In this document: piece by piece, positions 10,501 to 25,415 of the stretch
Numbering within the stretch: position 1 is the stretch's first letter
Layout: each line of letters starts with the position of its first letter
Assembly: GCA_963778525.1 (NCBI GenBank)
Contig: CAVZUJ010000002.1
Span: 573,913 to 637,912, forward strand
Direction of reading: 5' to 3'
Length of the DNA: 64,000 bases
From: Schlegelella_A sp963778525
Lineage (GTDB): Bacteria > Pseudomonadota > Gammaproteobacteria > Burkholderiales > Burkholderiaceae_C
The notes under the pieces: model-generated
Told to the model about the DNA's origin: nothing
What the model saw: the letters and a program-made list of their open reading frames with translations, nothing else
Database searches by the model: none
Position numbers and translations under genes: made by a program

Positions 10501-10992
10501 CTAGTTCGTTCGCTTGTAGCTGGCGAAGCTGTAGCGCAGGCCTTCGGCCGTGGCGCGCACATCGCGTGCAGTCTGCCTGAAATCGGCACGGTTCCACGCC
10601 GGAAAGAAAGTGTCGGCGGCAAACTCGGCGTCGACCTCGGTGAGCTCGAGCTCGTCGGCGCGCGGCAAGGCAAGGGCGTAGATGTCGGCGCCGCCGAGGA
10701 CGAAAAGACGCTCGGCGTCGCCGGCGAGGGCGAGCGCCTCGTCGAGCGAGGCGGAACGCGTCGCGCCTTCTGCCGACCAGTGCGGGTCGCGCGTGAGCAC
10801 GATGTTGTGCCGGCCGGGCAGCGGCCGCCCGATCGAGTCCCAGGTCTTTCGCCCCATCAGTACCGGCGCGCCGAGCGTGAGCTGCTTGAAGCGGCGCATG
10901 TCCTCGGGCAGGCGCACGAGCAGCTGGCCGGCCATGCCGATGCCGCCATCGCGGGCCACGGCAGCAACCAGACAGACGACAGGGCGCGGCAT
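10501..10992 (-). CDS. folA: dihydrofolate reductase
   Basis: NADPH-dependent reduction of dihydrofolate to tetrahydrofolate, cytosolic. 163 aa, the typical bacterial length. Visible motifs: the substrate loop DGGIGMAGQLLVRLPEDM with the catalytic acidic residue in PEDM, the NADPH segment MGRKTWDSIGRPLPGR, and the glycine-rich FVLGGADIYA. ATG 10992 gives a start close to the first beta strand; ATG 11019 would add nine residues not expected in the family. Divergent from the methylmalonyl-CoA mutase gene with about 60 bp between starts. Confidence 0.95.
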   Translation of the reverse strand: MPRPVVCLVAAVARDGGIGMAGQLLVRLPEDMRRFKQLTLGAPVLMGRKTWDSIGRPLPGRHNIVLTRDPHWSAEGATRSASLDEALALAGDAERLFVLGGADIYALALPRADELELTEVDAEFAADTFFPAWNRADFRQTARDVRATAEGLRYSFASYKRTN

Positions 10993-11052
10993 GGCCGGGA
11001 TTGTCGCCTGCAGGGCCACGATAATCGTGGCGCTGCACGCTCTTCACCCTTT

Positions 11053-13215
<2,163 letters not shown>

Positions 13216-13235
13216 GAACGCCGCACCCGCACGCG

Positions 13236-14252
13236 ATGTTGCCGCCTGCCGACCAGGCCCTGCTCGACGACTGACCGCCGCGCATGGCGAGCGGCAGCGC
13301 CGCGCGCTTGCCAAGACGATCACCCTGCTCGAGTCGACGCGCGCCGATCACCGCGAGCGCGCCGACGCGCTGCTGGCGCTCCTGCCCGTGCCAGCGCAGG
13401 CCTCGCTGCGCCTGGGCATCTCCGGCGTTCCCGGTGTCGGCAAATCGACTTTCATCGAGGCGCTCGGACTGGCCTTGATCGCGGCCGGCCATCGTGTCGC
13501 GGTCCTGGCGGTCGACCCGAGCTCGAGCCTGTCGGGCGGCTCGATCCTCGGCGACAAGACGCGCATGGAGCGCCTCTCGGTGCACGAGCAGGCGTTCGTC
13601 CGGCCGAGCCCCAGCGGCGGCACGCTCGGCGGCGTCGCCGCGGCAACGCGCGAAGCGATCCGTGTCGTCGAGGCCGCGGGCTACGACGTCGTCATCGTCG
13701 AGACCGTGGGCATCGGCCAGAGCGAGGCGGCAGTCGCCGGCATGACCGACTGCTTCGTGCTCCTGCAGCTGCCCAATGCCGGCGACGATCTGCAGGCGAT
13801 CAAGAAGGGCGTGCTCGAGCTCGCCGACCTCGTCGTCGTGAACAAGGCCGACCTGGATGTGCGGGCGGCGGCGCGCGCCGTCGGCCAGCTCGAATCGGCG
13901 CTGCGCCTGGTCGGCGCCGCACGATGCGCCACGCAGCGGCCAGCGCGTGCTGGCGACGAGCGCGCTCGATGCGGCCAAGGTCGCCGAGGTCTGGCAGTTG
14001 GCCGAAGCCTTCGCAGCCGCACAGCGCGCCAGCGGCGCGCTCGAGCGAAGGCGTCATGCGCAGGCGCGCGCCTGGCTGTGGGAGCGCATCGATGCGGGCT
14101 TGCGCGAGGGCTTTCGCTCCCACCCTGCGGTGCGCCGCTTGCTGCCGGGGGCGCTCGCCGACATCGACGCCGGCCACCTGCCGGTGTCGGTGGTCGCACG
14201 TCGCCTGCTTGCGGCTTTCGGCGGCGGCAGCGAGCGCGCCGACGGACGGTGA
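13236..14252 (+). CDS. meaB: MeaB/ArgK-type G-protein chaperone of methylmalonyl-CoA mutase (two frameshifts)
   Basis: GTPase that guards cofactor loading of methylmalonyl-CoA mutase. Motifs: Walker A GVPGVGKST, the DPSSSLSGGSILGDKTRM segment, ETVGIGQSE and the base-specificity motif NKAD. The reading frame changes twice: near 13271, where GACGACCTGACC appears to have lost one C, and near 13915, where the frame moves by +1 before RSGQRVLATSALDA. The two cancel, so the span is 339 codons, the normal size. Its TGA overlaps the GTG of the next gene (GTGA). An intact copy is expected in the organism. Confidence 0.9.
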
Positions 14253-15016
14253 ATGAAGCCGAGCTCGTCCGCCTGCGCGCCGAGGTGGCGGGCTGGCGGC
14301 ATCGGGTCGGCGTCGTCGAGACGAGCGACGGGAAGGCCGTGGTCAAGGGCCAGCGGCCGGCACGCAGCGCCTGGCGCGCGCGCGCCGTCAACCTCGTCGC
14401 GCGCGCGTTCGGCCTCCAGCTGCTTCAGGCCGTGCCGGCACGCGGCGGCGCCGAGGGGCAAGCCACCGAGGTCCGGCGCCTGCGCGCCCTGGCCGCGGCG
14501 GGCGTGCGCGTTCCGGCTGTCCTCGAGGTCGAGCCGGCATTCATCGTCATCGGCCATTTCGAAGGTCGCAGCCTGGTCGAGCTGATCGAGCAAGGCGGTG
14601 TGGCCGGCCGCGAGGCCTGGCAGCGCGGCATGGCCGCGCTCGTCGACCTGCACGCGCGGGGCGCCTGCCTCAGCCACGCGTTCGCGCGCAATTTCCTCGC
14701 CACCGACGCCGGCCTGGCGATGATCGACTTCGAGGACGATCCGCTCGAAGTGCTGACGCTCGACGAAGCACAGGCGCGCGACTGGCTCGCCTACCTGCAT
14801 TCCACGGTCTGGCTGCTGCGGGGCGAGGGCGCGGAAATAGGTCGCCGCGTCGCCGCCGAGCTGGCGCGCGAGAAGCCGGCGGTTCGCGATCTCCTGGCTG
14901 CCGCCGGCGAGCGCCTGGCGGTGCTGCGCCACCTGCCGCGCTCGCGCCGCCCCTGGGGTCGCGAGGTCGTCGGCGTCCAGGCCCTGGCCAGTCTTTTTCC
15001 CTTGCAACCGGCCTGA
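14249..15016 (+). CDS. kinase-fold protein of the propionyl-CoA cluster (possible pseudokinase)
   Basis: 255 aa, resembling small bacterial kinase-fold (Bud32/APH-like) proteins. Visible: AVVKGQ (possible ATP-anchoring Lys), a Glu in ATEVRRL where helix C would lie, and a C-lobe LSHAFARNFL...AMIDFEDDP. The Asn and the metal-binding Asp (IDFED) are there, but the position of the catalytic Asp in HxDxxxxN holds His, so phosphotransfer is doubtful. GTG 14249 overlaps the meaB stop. It lies between meaB and pccB, so a role linked to this pathway is possible, but no function is known to me. Confidence 0.6.
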   Translation: MNEAELVRLRAEVAGWRHRVGVVETSDGKAVVKGQRPARSAWRARAVNLVARAFGLQLLQAVPARGGAEGQATEVRRLRALAAAGVRVPAVLEVEPAFIVIGHFEGRSLVELIEQGGVAGREAWQRGMAALVDLHARGACLSHAFARNFLATDAGLAMIDFEDDPLEVLTLDEAQARDWLAYLHSTVWLLRGEGAEIGRRVAAELAREKPAVRDLLAAAGERLAVLRHLPRSRRPWGREVVGVQALASLFPLQPA

Positions 15017-15030
15017 GCCGAAAATAAGCC

Positions 15031-16563
<1,533 letters not shown>

Positions 16564-16571
16564 GCGCTGCA

Positions 16572-18616
<2,045 letters not shown>

Positions 18617-18620
<4 letters not shown>

Positions 18621-19099
18621 CCGGCAGCCGCGCGGCGCGTCCGTTCACCGTGCTCGGCATCCAGCAGGTGGCCATCGGCGGGCGCTCCAAGGCGCGCCTG
18701 CGCACCCTCTGGGTCGACATGCTGGGCCTCGAGGTGACCGGCAATTTCCGCAGCGAGCGCGAGAACGTCGACGAAGACATCTGTGCCATCGGCAGCGGCG
18801 CGAGCCGCGTCGAGGTCGACCTGATGGAGCCGATCGATCCCGAGGGCAAGCCGGCGGTGCACGCGACGCCGCTCAATCACATCGGCCTGTGGATCGACGA
18901 TCTGCCCGCCGCGGTCGCGTGGCTGACCGGGCGCGGCGTGCGTTTTGCGCCCGGTGGCATCCGTCCGGGTGCCGCTGGCCACGACGTCTGCTTCCTGCAC
19001 CCGAAAGCGAACGAGGAGTTTCCGATCGCCGGCGAGGGCGTGCTGATCGAGCTCGTGCAGGCACCGGCCGATGTCGTCGCCGCCCTGCGGCCTGTCTGA
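18617..19099 (+). CDS. VOC-family protein, probable methylmalonyl-CoA epimerase
   Basis: 160 aa, two betaalphabetabetabeta modules of the vicinal-oxygen-chelate fold. The C-terminal half contains LNHIGLWIDD, HDVCFLHPK and GVLIELVQAP, very like methylmalonyl-CoA epimerases, and its place at the end of the mutase/carboxylase cluster fits that job: converting the (S)-methylmalonyl-CoA from PccAB to the (R)-form used by the mutase. Oddity: the first metal-ligand position, usually HxAI, reads QQVAI, so the metal site is not canonical. A lactoylglutathione-lyase relative is the alternative. Confidence 0.7.
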
Positions 19100-19141
19100 G
19101 CGGCGAGAATCCCTGCCCTTGACGATTTCGTACGGCCAGCG

Positions 19142-19678
19142 ATGACGATTCATTCGATCCTGAAGATGGGCGACCCGCGCCTGCTGCGCGTCGCCCGGCC
19201 CGTCGAGCGCTTCGGCACGCCGGAGTTGCGCGAGCTCGTGGCCGACATGTTCGAGACGATGCACGCGGTCAACGGCGCCGGCCTCGCCGCGCCGCAGATC
19301 GGCGTCGATCTGGCGCTCGTCATCTTCGGCATGCGCAAGAACGAGCGCTATCCGGAAGCACCGCCGGTGCCCGAGACCGTGCTCCTGAATCCGCGCATCG
19401 AGGCGATCGGCCAGACCGAGGAAGAGGACTGGGAGGGCTGCCTTTCGGTGCCGGGCATGCGCGGCGTCGTGCCTCGTTTCGCGCGCATCCGCTACACCGG
19501 CTTCGATCTCGAAGGCCAGCCGATCGAGCGCGAGGCCGAGGGCTTTCATGCCCGCGTCGTGCAGCACGAATGCGACCACCTGCTCGGCAAGCTCTACCCG
19601 ATGCGCATCCGTGATTTCAGCCGCTTCGGCTTCACCAGCGTCCTCTTCCCCGAGCTGGATCCCGAGGCCGATGAGTGA
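19142..19678 (+). CDS. def: peptide deformylase
   Basis: Removes the N-formyl group from nascent proteins; iron/zinc hydrolase acting at the ribosome exit. 178 aa with all three motifs: GAGLAAPQIG, EGCLSVPG (metal Cys) and QHECDHLLG (HExxH-type metal ligands and catalytic Glu). The gene stands apart from the usual def-fmt pair, so this may be a second deformylase copy. It follows the propionyl-CoA genes on the same strand after a 42-nt gap. Confidence 0.95.
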   Translation: MTIHSILKMGDPRLLRVARPVERFGTPELRELVADMFETMHAVNGAGLAAPQIGVDLALVIFGMRKNERYPEAPPVPETVLLNPRIEAIGQTEEEDWEGCLSVPGMRGVVPRFARIRYTGFDLEGQPIEREAEGFHARVVQHECDHLLGKLYPMRIRDFSRFGFTSVLFPELDPEADE

Positions 19679-19829
19679 TGCGCCCGCCGGCGGGCGCGCC
19701 GTGTGCCGGGTGGTAAAGGAATGTGTCGTCGCTGACGCCGGTCGGCTCGCTCGGCCGGTCGAGCGTTAATAGGCGAGGACGAAGGGCGAGGCCCCGGCTC
19801 GCGGTGGCGTCGTCGCAAAGGAGCTCTTC

Positions 19830-21938
19830 ATGCAGAACAGGAATCGCAGCGCCCGGCTGACGTGGCAGCACGCAGCGCGGCCCATGCTGCTCGCGTTTTT
19901 CGCGATGCTGGGCCTTGCCGTCTCGCTGCATGCGAGCGCGCAGGCACAAGCCGGTGACCCGCCCGATCGCGTCGCCCGCCTGAGCGACGCCAGCGGCAAG
20001 GTCTGGCTCTACAACCCCGACGGCAACGAATGGGTCGACATCGACCGGAATCGGCCGTTGACCACGGGCGATCGGATCGCCACCGACAGCGACGCACGCG
20101 CCGAGATCACGCTCGGCAGCACCACCCTGCGCCTCGACGGTGCAACCGAGCTGCAGATCGTGCAGCTCGACGACAGCACCTACCGCGTCCACCTGCAGGG
20201 CGGCAGCATCGCTGCCGTGCTGCGCAACCCGCAGTCGCTCGCCGAGTTCACCCTCGAGACCGACGAGGGCCAGTTCCGGGTCCATGCCGCGGGGCGCTTT
20301 CGCTTCGACCGCTTCGATCAGACCAGCGACCTCACGGTCTACAGCGGCCAGGCCGCCTTCGAGGGCCAGAACAGCGGCCTGCCGTTGACGCCCGGCCAGC
20401 ACGCGCAGTTCTGGCTCGATGCCAGCGGCGTACCGCAATACAACATGATCGCGCCCGCTCGCGATGCGTTCGCGTCCTGGAACGACGAGCGCGACCGGGC
20501 CGAGACCCAGCCGGCCACTGCCACGCGTTATGTCTCGCCGGAAATGACGGGGGCCGGCGATCTCGATCGTTACGGCCAGTGGCAGCAATCGGCCGACTAC
20601 GGTCCGCTCTGGGCTCCGACCGCGGTCGCCCCGGGCTGGACGCCCTACAGCACCGGCCACTGGGCCTGGGTGCGGCCCTGGGGCTGGACCTGGGTCGACG
20701 ATGCGCCGTGGGGCTTTGCGCCGTTCCACTACGGGCGCTGGGTCAACTACCGAAACACCTGGTGCTGGGCACCGGGCACCTATGTCGCCCGTCCGGTCTA
20801 CGCGCCGGCGCTCGTTGCCTGGATCGGCGGGCCGAGCGTCAGCGTCAGCATCGGTGTCGGCCGGACCACGCCGGTCGGCTGGTTCCCGCTCGCGCCGCAC
20901 GAGGTCTACGTGCCGAGCTACCGCAGCAGTCCGAGATACGTGCGCGAGGTCAACATCACGCACGTCACCAACGTCACCAACATCACGACCATCGTCAACA
21001 ACGTCAACGGCGCGGCCGACCGGCGCGAGTTCGCGAATCGCAAGTTCCCGAATGCGGTGACGGTGGTTCCTGCCGCCGTGCTGACCGGCCGGCAGGCCGT
21101 CGGCCCGGCCGCGAGCCAGTACCGCGGCAACCCGGAAGTTCGTGCGTTGGTGGCCGACGGCCGGCCTGGCCCGGTCATGACGGCTCCGCCCGTGGCCACG
21201 CCGCCCGCGCCCGCACGTGCAGCCGAGGGACGACCGCCTGCGCGGCCGCCGTTCCAGGCCCGGCCGCCGGGTGACAACCGTGCTCCCGCCGAAGGTCGCT
21301 CGCGTGTCGGCGAGCGTCCGAATACCGGCTCGACACCGGCGCCGGGTGCGACGCCTGCCACACCTAGCCCGGTGCCGCCGGGTGCCGGCGCGCGGCCCAT
21401 CGCGCCGCCGCCGATCACCCGGCCGCCGCAGGGCGCGGGGCCAGGCAATCCATCGATGCCGCGACCGAACACCGCTACTTCCGATCGGCCTTCGTCAACT
21501 TCGCCGTCGGGCCATGTCGGGCGCGAGCCGATCAACGAGAACGCCGGCGCGCGCGTGGCGCCGCCACCCGCGTCGGTGCAGCGCGCCACGCCGCCCGCGG
21601 ATGCGCGGCCGACCGCGCCGGTGCAGCACGTTGCGCCACCCGCTGAGGTCCGGCCGCCGGTGCCGGTGCAGCGCGTCGCGCCGCCGGGTCAAGGACATCC
21701 GCCCGGATCGCCGCCCGCCGAGCACGCGGCGCCACACGGCGGAGATCCACGCGCGGGCCAAGGTCAGCCGCACCCGGCGCCGGGGCGCCCGGTGGAGCCG
21801 ACACGCCCGGTCGAGGTCGTGCGGCCGGCCGAAGTGCCGCACGCCGCCGAGGCTCCGCATCCGGCGCCCGAGCCGCATCCACCACAGAAGCGACCGGAGC
21901 CGGTGTCGCCCGACAAGCCCAAGGAGCTCTCCAAGTAG
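19830..21938 (+). CDS. exported FecR / DUF6600 domain protein with proline-rich tail
   Basis: 702 aa. An N-terminal signal segment ends near SLHASAQAQA. Next comes a FecR-like beta domain (residues ~45-190; VWLYNPDGNEW, TTLRLDGATELQI, FRFDRF), then a Trp/Tyr-rich DUF6600-type region (~230-360; repeated GHWAWVRPWGWTWVDD-like stretches), then some 270 residues dominated by Pro, Ala, Arg and Gly with recurring APP and RPP. A good AAAGGAG ribosome site precedes ATG 19830. Probably periplasmic or envelope-bound, with a disordered tail; no function is established for this architecture. Confidence 0.8.
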   Translation: MQNRNRSARLTWQHAARPMLLAFFAMLGLAVSLHASAQAQAGDPPDRVARLSDASGKVWLYNPDGNEWVDIDRNRPLTTGDRIATDSDARAEITLGSTTLRLDGATELQIVQLDDSTYRVHLQGGSIAAVLRNPQSLAEFTLETDEGQFRVHAAGRFRFDRFDQTSDLTVYSGQAAFEGQNSGLPLTPGQHAQFWLDASGVPQYNMIAPARDAFASWNDERDRAETQPATATRYVSPEMTGAGDLDRYGQWQQSADYGPLWAPTAVAPGWTPYSTGHWAWVRPWGWTWVDDAPWGFAPFHYGRWVNYRNTWCWAPGTYVARPVYAPALVAWIGGPSVSVSIGVGRTTPVGWFPLAPHEVYVPSYRSSPRYVREVNITHVTNVTNITTIVNNVNGAADRREFANRKFPNAVTVVPAAVLTGRQAVGPAASQYRGNPEVRALVADGRPGPVMTAPPVATPPAPARAAEGRPPARPPFQARPPGDNRAPAEGRSRVGERPNTGSTPAPGATPATPSPVPPGAGARPIAPPPITRPPQGAGPGNPSMPRPNTATSDRPSSTSPSGHVGREPINENAGARVAPPPASVQRATPPADARPTAPVQHVAPPAEVRPPVPVQRVAPPGQGHPPGSPPAEHAAPHGGDPRAGQGQPHPAPGRPVEPTRPVEVVRPAEVPHAAEAPHPAPEPHPPQKRPEPVSPDKPKELSK

Positions 21939-21960
21939 CGGCAGGGTCGATCGCCGCAGG

Positions 21961-22623
21961 CTACTTGAGCAGCGGCTCGAGGACGGGCCAGACGTTGTCG
22001 AGAATGATCGGATGCGCCTTCGCCAAGGGGTGAATGCGATCGGCCTGGAACATCGAGTCGGCTTGCGGCCCGTCGGCGATGCCCTTCAGCAGGAAGGGAA
22101 CGAGCGCCGTTCCTTCGCTCTTCGCGACCTCGGCGAAGAGCGAGGCGAAGCGCTCGCCGTAGCTGCGGCCGTAGTTCGGCGGCACCTGCATGCCGACGAT
22201 CAGCACCTTGGCGCCGGTCGCCTTCGCGAGTCTGGTCATCGCATCGAGGTTCTGCCGCGTCGTGTCGAGCGGCAGGCCGCGCAGCGCGTCGTTGCCGCCG
22301 AGCTCGAGGATGACGATGCCGGGCTTGTGCTGGGCCAGCAGGGCCGGCAAGCGGGCCAGGCCGCCGGCGGTCGTGTCGCCGCTGATGCTGGCGTTGACGA
22401 CGGTCTCGTCCGGATGCTCGCGCGCGAGTCGTGCCTGCAGCAGCGCGACCCAGCCGCTGCCGCGTGCCAGCCCGTATTCGGCCGAGAGGCTGTCGCCGAC
22501 GACCACGAGCGTGTGCGAACGCGGCGCAACGGCGGCGCGTGAGGGCATCGCCGCGCACAGGGCAGCGGCGGCGAGGGCCGCGCTACAGTGCGCCAGCCAG
22601 CGGCGGCGTGCCGACACGATCAT
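21961..22623 (-). CDS. tesA: SGNH/GDSL arylesterase, TesA-like
   Basis: Periplasmic esterase/lysophospholipase/thioesterase I family. 220 aa with a signal peptide (Ala-rich, ending near PSRAA), block I VVVGDSLSAEYGL with the nucleophilic Ser, block II Gly in ASISGDTTAGG, block III GGNDALRG with the oxyanion Asn, and block V DRIHPLA with catalytic Asp and His. ATG 22623 was chosen; ATG 22644 would add seven residues before the signal peptide. Divergent from the ABC ATPase gene, the same arrangement as tesA and ybbA in E. coli. Confidence 0.9.
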   Translation of the reverse strand: MIVSARRRWLAHCSAALAAAALCAAMPSRAAVAPRSHTLVVVGDSLSAEYGLARGSGWVALLQARLAREHPDETVVNASISGDTTAGGLARLPALLAQHKPGIVILELGGNDALRGLPLDTTRQNLDAMTRLAKATGAKVLIVGMQVPPNYGRSYGERFASLFAEVAKSEGTALVPFLLKGIADGPQADSMFQADRIHPLAKAHPIILDNVWPVLEPLLK

Positions 22624-22646
22624 CAAGAAGAACCCCGGCGTCATCC

Positions 22647-23342
22647 ATGTCCGAACCCATCATCGCCGTCGAGCGCCTGAGCAAGCGCGTGCAGGACTCG
22701 ACCGGGACGCTGACGATTCTCCACGACATCGATTTCAGCCTGCGGCCGCAGCGTTCGGTGGCGATCGTCGGCGCGTCCGGCTCCGGCAAGAGCACCTTGC
22801 TGGCGATCATCGCGGGCCTCGACACGCCGAGCGAGGGCACGGTTCGCCTGGCCGGCATCGACCTGTTCGCGATCGACGAGGATGCGCGTGCCGCCGTGCG
22901 CGCTGCCAAGCTCGGTTTCGTGTTCCAGAGCTTTCAGCTGCTGGGCAACCTGAACGCGCTCGAAAACGTGATGCTGCCTCTCGAGCTGCAGGGCCGCGCC
23001 GATGCGCGCGCGCAGGCCACCGACATGCTCCGGCGCGTCGGCCTGGGCGAGCGGCTGCGCCACTACCCGCGCGTGCTCTCGGGCGGCGAGCAGCAGCGCG
23101 TCGCCCTGGCGCGCGCCTTCGTCGTTCGGCCGGCGCTGCTGCTGGCCGACGAGCCCACCGGCAGCCTGGACTTCGCCACCGGCGAAACGGTGATGGAGCT
23201 GATGTTCGAGCTGAATCGCGAGACCGGAACGACGCTCGTTCTGGTGACGCACGATGCGGCCATCGCTGCGCGCTGCGACGAGCAGCTGCGCATCGAGGCC
23301 GGCCGCATCGCCGGCCGCACGGCCGCGCCGATCAGTTCGTGA
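22647..23342 (+). CDS. ybbA: ABC transporter ATP-binding protein, YbbA/LolD-type
   Basis: 231-aa nucleotide-binding subunit of the MacB/LolD class. Walker A GASGSGKST, signature LSGGEQQRVALARA, Walker B LLLADEPTGSLD and the H-loop VTHD are all intact. Divergence from tesA points to YbbA. The usual partner, a large FtsX-type permease (YbbP), is absent here: the next gene is on the opposite strand and its end overlaps this one by 11 nt. The permease must be elsewhere, or the ATPase works alone. Confidence 0.88.
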   Translation: MSEPIIAVERLSKRVQDSTGTLTILHDIDFSLRPQRSVAIVGASGSGKSTLLAIIAGLDTPSEGTVRLAGIDLFAIDEDARAAVRAAKLGFVFQSFQLLGNLNALENVMLPLELQGRADARAQATDMLRRVGLGERLRHYPRVLSGGEQQRVALARAFVVRPALLLADEPTGSLDFATGETVMELMFELNRETGTTLVLVTHDAAIAARCDEQLRIEAGRIAGRTAAPISS

Positions 23343-24153
23343 ACTTGTAGTCGGTCTTCGCCTTGGCGCGAAGCTCGTCGCGGAAGGCCGCGGCGCGTTC
23401 CTGGGCCAGACGCTGCTGGATCTGCGGCTTGACTTCGGCGAGCGGCGGGAACTGGGCCTCGCGCGTGTCCTCCATCTTGATCACGTGGTAGCCGAACTGC
23501 GTCTTCACCGGCTCCTGCGTGTACTCGCCCTTCTTCAGCTTGACCATGGCCTGCGAGAACTCGGGCACGTAGGCGTTCGGGCCGGCGAAATCGAGGTCGC
23601 CGCCTTTTTCCGCGGAGCCTGGATCCTTCGAGAACTTCTTGGCCAGGTCCTCGAACTTCGCGCCGGCCTTGAGCTGGGCGATGATCGACTTGGCCTCGTC
23701 TTCCTTCTCGACCAGGACATGCTGGACGCGGTACTCGGTGCCGCTCGACTGCGCCTTGAACTTGTCGTATTCCTTCTGGATGTCGGCGTCGCTGATCGTC
23801 GTCTTCTTGTCGACGTCGTTCGAGAGCAGGCTGATCAGGATGCTCTGGCGCGCCAGGTCCATTTGCTGCTTGAACTCGGGCGACCCGGCCAGGCCGCGGC
23901 GCTCGGCTTCCTGGCTCAGGATCTCGTCGGTGACGACCTTGTCGCGCACCAGCTTGTCGATTTCCGGCGGCAGTTGCTGGCCGCGTGCCTGGGCTTGCTT
24001 CTGGACCTGCGACATCAGCGCATCGACGCGCGTCTTGGGTACCGGCTTGCCGTTGACCACGGCGATGTTCTGGGCTTGCGCCGCGAGCGGGGCAACGCCC
24101 GCGATCGCAGCGGCGGCCAGCGCAGCGCTGGCGGCAATGAAACGCATCTTCAT
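23332..24153 (-). CDS. parvulin-type peptidyl-prolyl cis-trans isomerase (PpiC/SurA family)
   Basis: 273 aa periplasmic foldase. A signal peptide (MKMRFIAASAALAAAAIAG...) is followed by a SurA-N-like helical chaperone region (residues ~30-130) and one rotamase domain (~135-235) with YRVQHVLVEKEDEAKS, KFSKDPGSAEKGGDLDF and FGYHVIKMEDTRE. The helical C-terminus (PQIQQRLAQERAAAF) is usual in the family. Probably follows bolA and yciB in one transcript, a common betaproteobacterial gene order. Confidence 0.93.
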   Translation of the reverse strand: MKMRFIAASAALAAAAIAGVAPLAAQAQNIAVVNGKPVPKTRVDALMSQVQKQAQARGQQLPPEIDKLVRDKVVTDEILSQEAERRGLAGSPEFKQQMDLARQSILISLLSNDVDKKTTISDADIQKEYDKFKAQSSGTEYRVQHVLVEKEDEAKSIIAQLKAGAKFEDLAKKFSKDPGSAEKGGDLDFAGPNAYVPEFSQAMVKLKKGEYTQEPVKTQFGYHVIKMEDTREAQFPPLAEVKPQIQQRLAQERAAAFRDELRAKAKTDYKFTN

Positions 24154-24227
24154 GAAATGGAGCCTTTCGGGCGGGTTGAAAAGAGCCGGCGTGCCTCGGC
24201 GCTGCGGTGTCGCCCCGGGCTGGATAT

Positions 24228-24494
24228 TCAGGGTTCTTCCGGGACGCGGGCGTCGATGGCCAAAGCGTGGATTCCACGCGGCATCAAGGAGTGCAACGAA
24301 TCATATACGAGGCGATGCCGGGCCACGCGGGCCAGGCCATTGAAACGCGCGCTGACGATGCGGATGCTGAAGTGGCGGCCTTCCCGGGCACCGGCGTGGC
24401 CGGCGTGGAGATGGCTGTCGTCGTCGACTTCCAGGCGCTGCGGCGCCAGGGCGGCGCGCAAGGCCGCCTCGATGTCGGTCGCCGTCACGCTCAT
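24228..24494 (-). CDS. bolA: BolA family protein
   Basis: 88-aa small protein with the BolA fold, which in other bacteria partners monothiol glutaredoxins in Fe-S handling and affects cell shape. Visible: EVDDDSHLHAGHAG (His-rich loop), HFSIRIVSARFNG and RHRLVYDSL, the helix-turn region with the conserved His. ATG 24494 overlaps the yciB stop (ATGA), so the two genes are coupled. Confidence 0.92.
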   Translation of the reverse strand: MSVTATDIEAALRAALAPQRLEVDDDSHLHAGHAGAREGRHFSIRIVSARFNGLARVARHRLVYDSLHSLMPRGIHALAIDARVPEEP

Positions 24495-25168
24495 GCGCCG
24501 TGCCCCGTCTCGCCGGCTGCTTCTTCGGCCAGGCGCTTGCCCTCGAGCGAGGGCTCGTCCTCGACATGGCGTGCCACCCAGGCGCCCTGGGCCAGCATGA
24601 AGACAAGCATGAGTCCGGTCAGGCCGAAGACCTTGAAGCTCGCCCAGGTGGAGGTCGAGTAGTTGTAGGCAACGTAAAGATTCGCGATTCCCATCAGGGC
24701 GAAGAAGGCGATCCAGGCCAGGTTGAGGCGGCGCCAGATCGCATCGGGCAATTCGAGCTGCTCGCCGACGAGTGACTTCAGGACGTTCTTTCCGAACAGC
24801 GTCTGGCTGGCCCAGAAGCCGGCCGCCATGGCCCAGTAGAGCGCACTCGGCTTCCATTTGATGAAGGTCGGGTTGTGGAACCACACGGTCGCACCACCGA
24901 GCACCGTCACCAGCGCGAAGGTCACCCACAGCATGGTGTCGACCTTGCGCCGCATGAGAAGAAGCAAGGTGATCTGCAGCAGCGTGGCGGCGATGACGAC
25001 GATGGTGGCAAGCAGCACCGCCGCCTCGGCCGGTCCGACGACGCCGCCGGAGACGGCAAAGCCGAGATGATCGGTGGCGAAGCGAGCCGCGGCATCGGCG
25101 TGGGCGTCGGCCAGCTTGAACGTGCCGAAGAACAGGATGATCGGAAGGAAGTCGAGAAGAAATTTCAT
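24491..25168 (-). CDS. yciB: YciB / inner-membrane septation protein A family
   Basis: 225-aa inner-membrane protein with five or more hydrophobic segments. The start MKFLLDFLPIILFFGTFK and the segment FHNPTFIKWKPSALYW are diagnostic for YciB/IspZ, linked in enterics to cell-envelope synthesis and septation. ATG 25168 is the family start. Followed by bolA and ppiC on the same strand and divergent from livK. Confidence 0.93.
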   Translation of the reverse strand: MKFLLDFLPIILFFGTFKLADAHADAAARFATDHLGFAVSGGVVGPAEAAVLLATIVVIAATLLQITLLLLMRRKVDTMLWVTFALVTVLGGATVWFHNPTFIKWKPSALYWAMAAGFWASQTLFGKNVLKSLVGEQLELPDAIWRRLNLAWIAFFALMGIANLYVAYNYSTSTWASFKVFGLTGLMLVFMLAQGAWVARHVEDEPSLEGKRLAEEAAGETGHGA

Positions 25169-25415
25169 CGTCGATCGAGCCTGGTCCCGGACGCGGTGGC
25201 CGAAACCGATTCGGATCGGGCTGCGGCGAGTTGGATGGCGTGCATCGGCAAGAGTGTAGTCAGCGGCACCGGGCCTGCCTCGATCAAAGGGATTGGCGGC
25301 GAGCGCGCGCCGGTGTCGCTCGGGCGACGCGGCGTTCGGGGTAGTCCCTGTAACCGTGCCGACGCCGCATCCATTACCGTCCCCGATGGATATTTTTTCC
25401 TCGCAGGAGACAACC

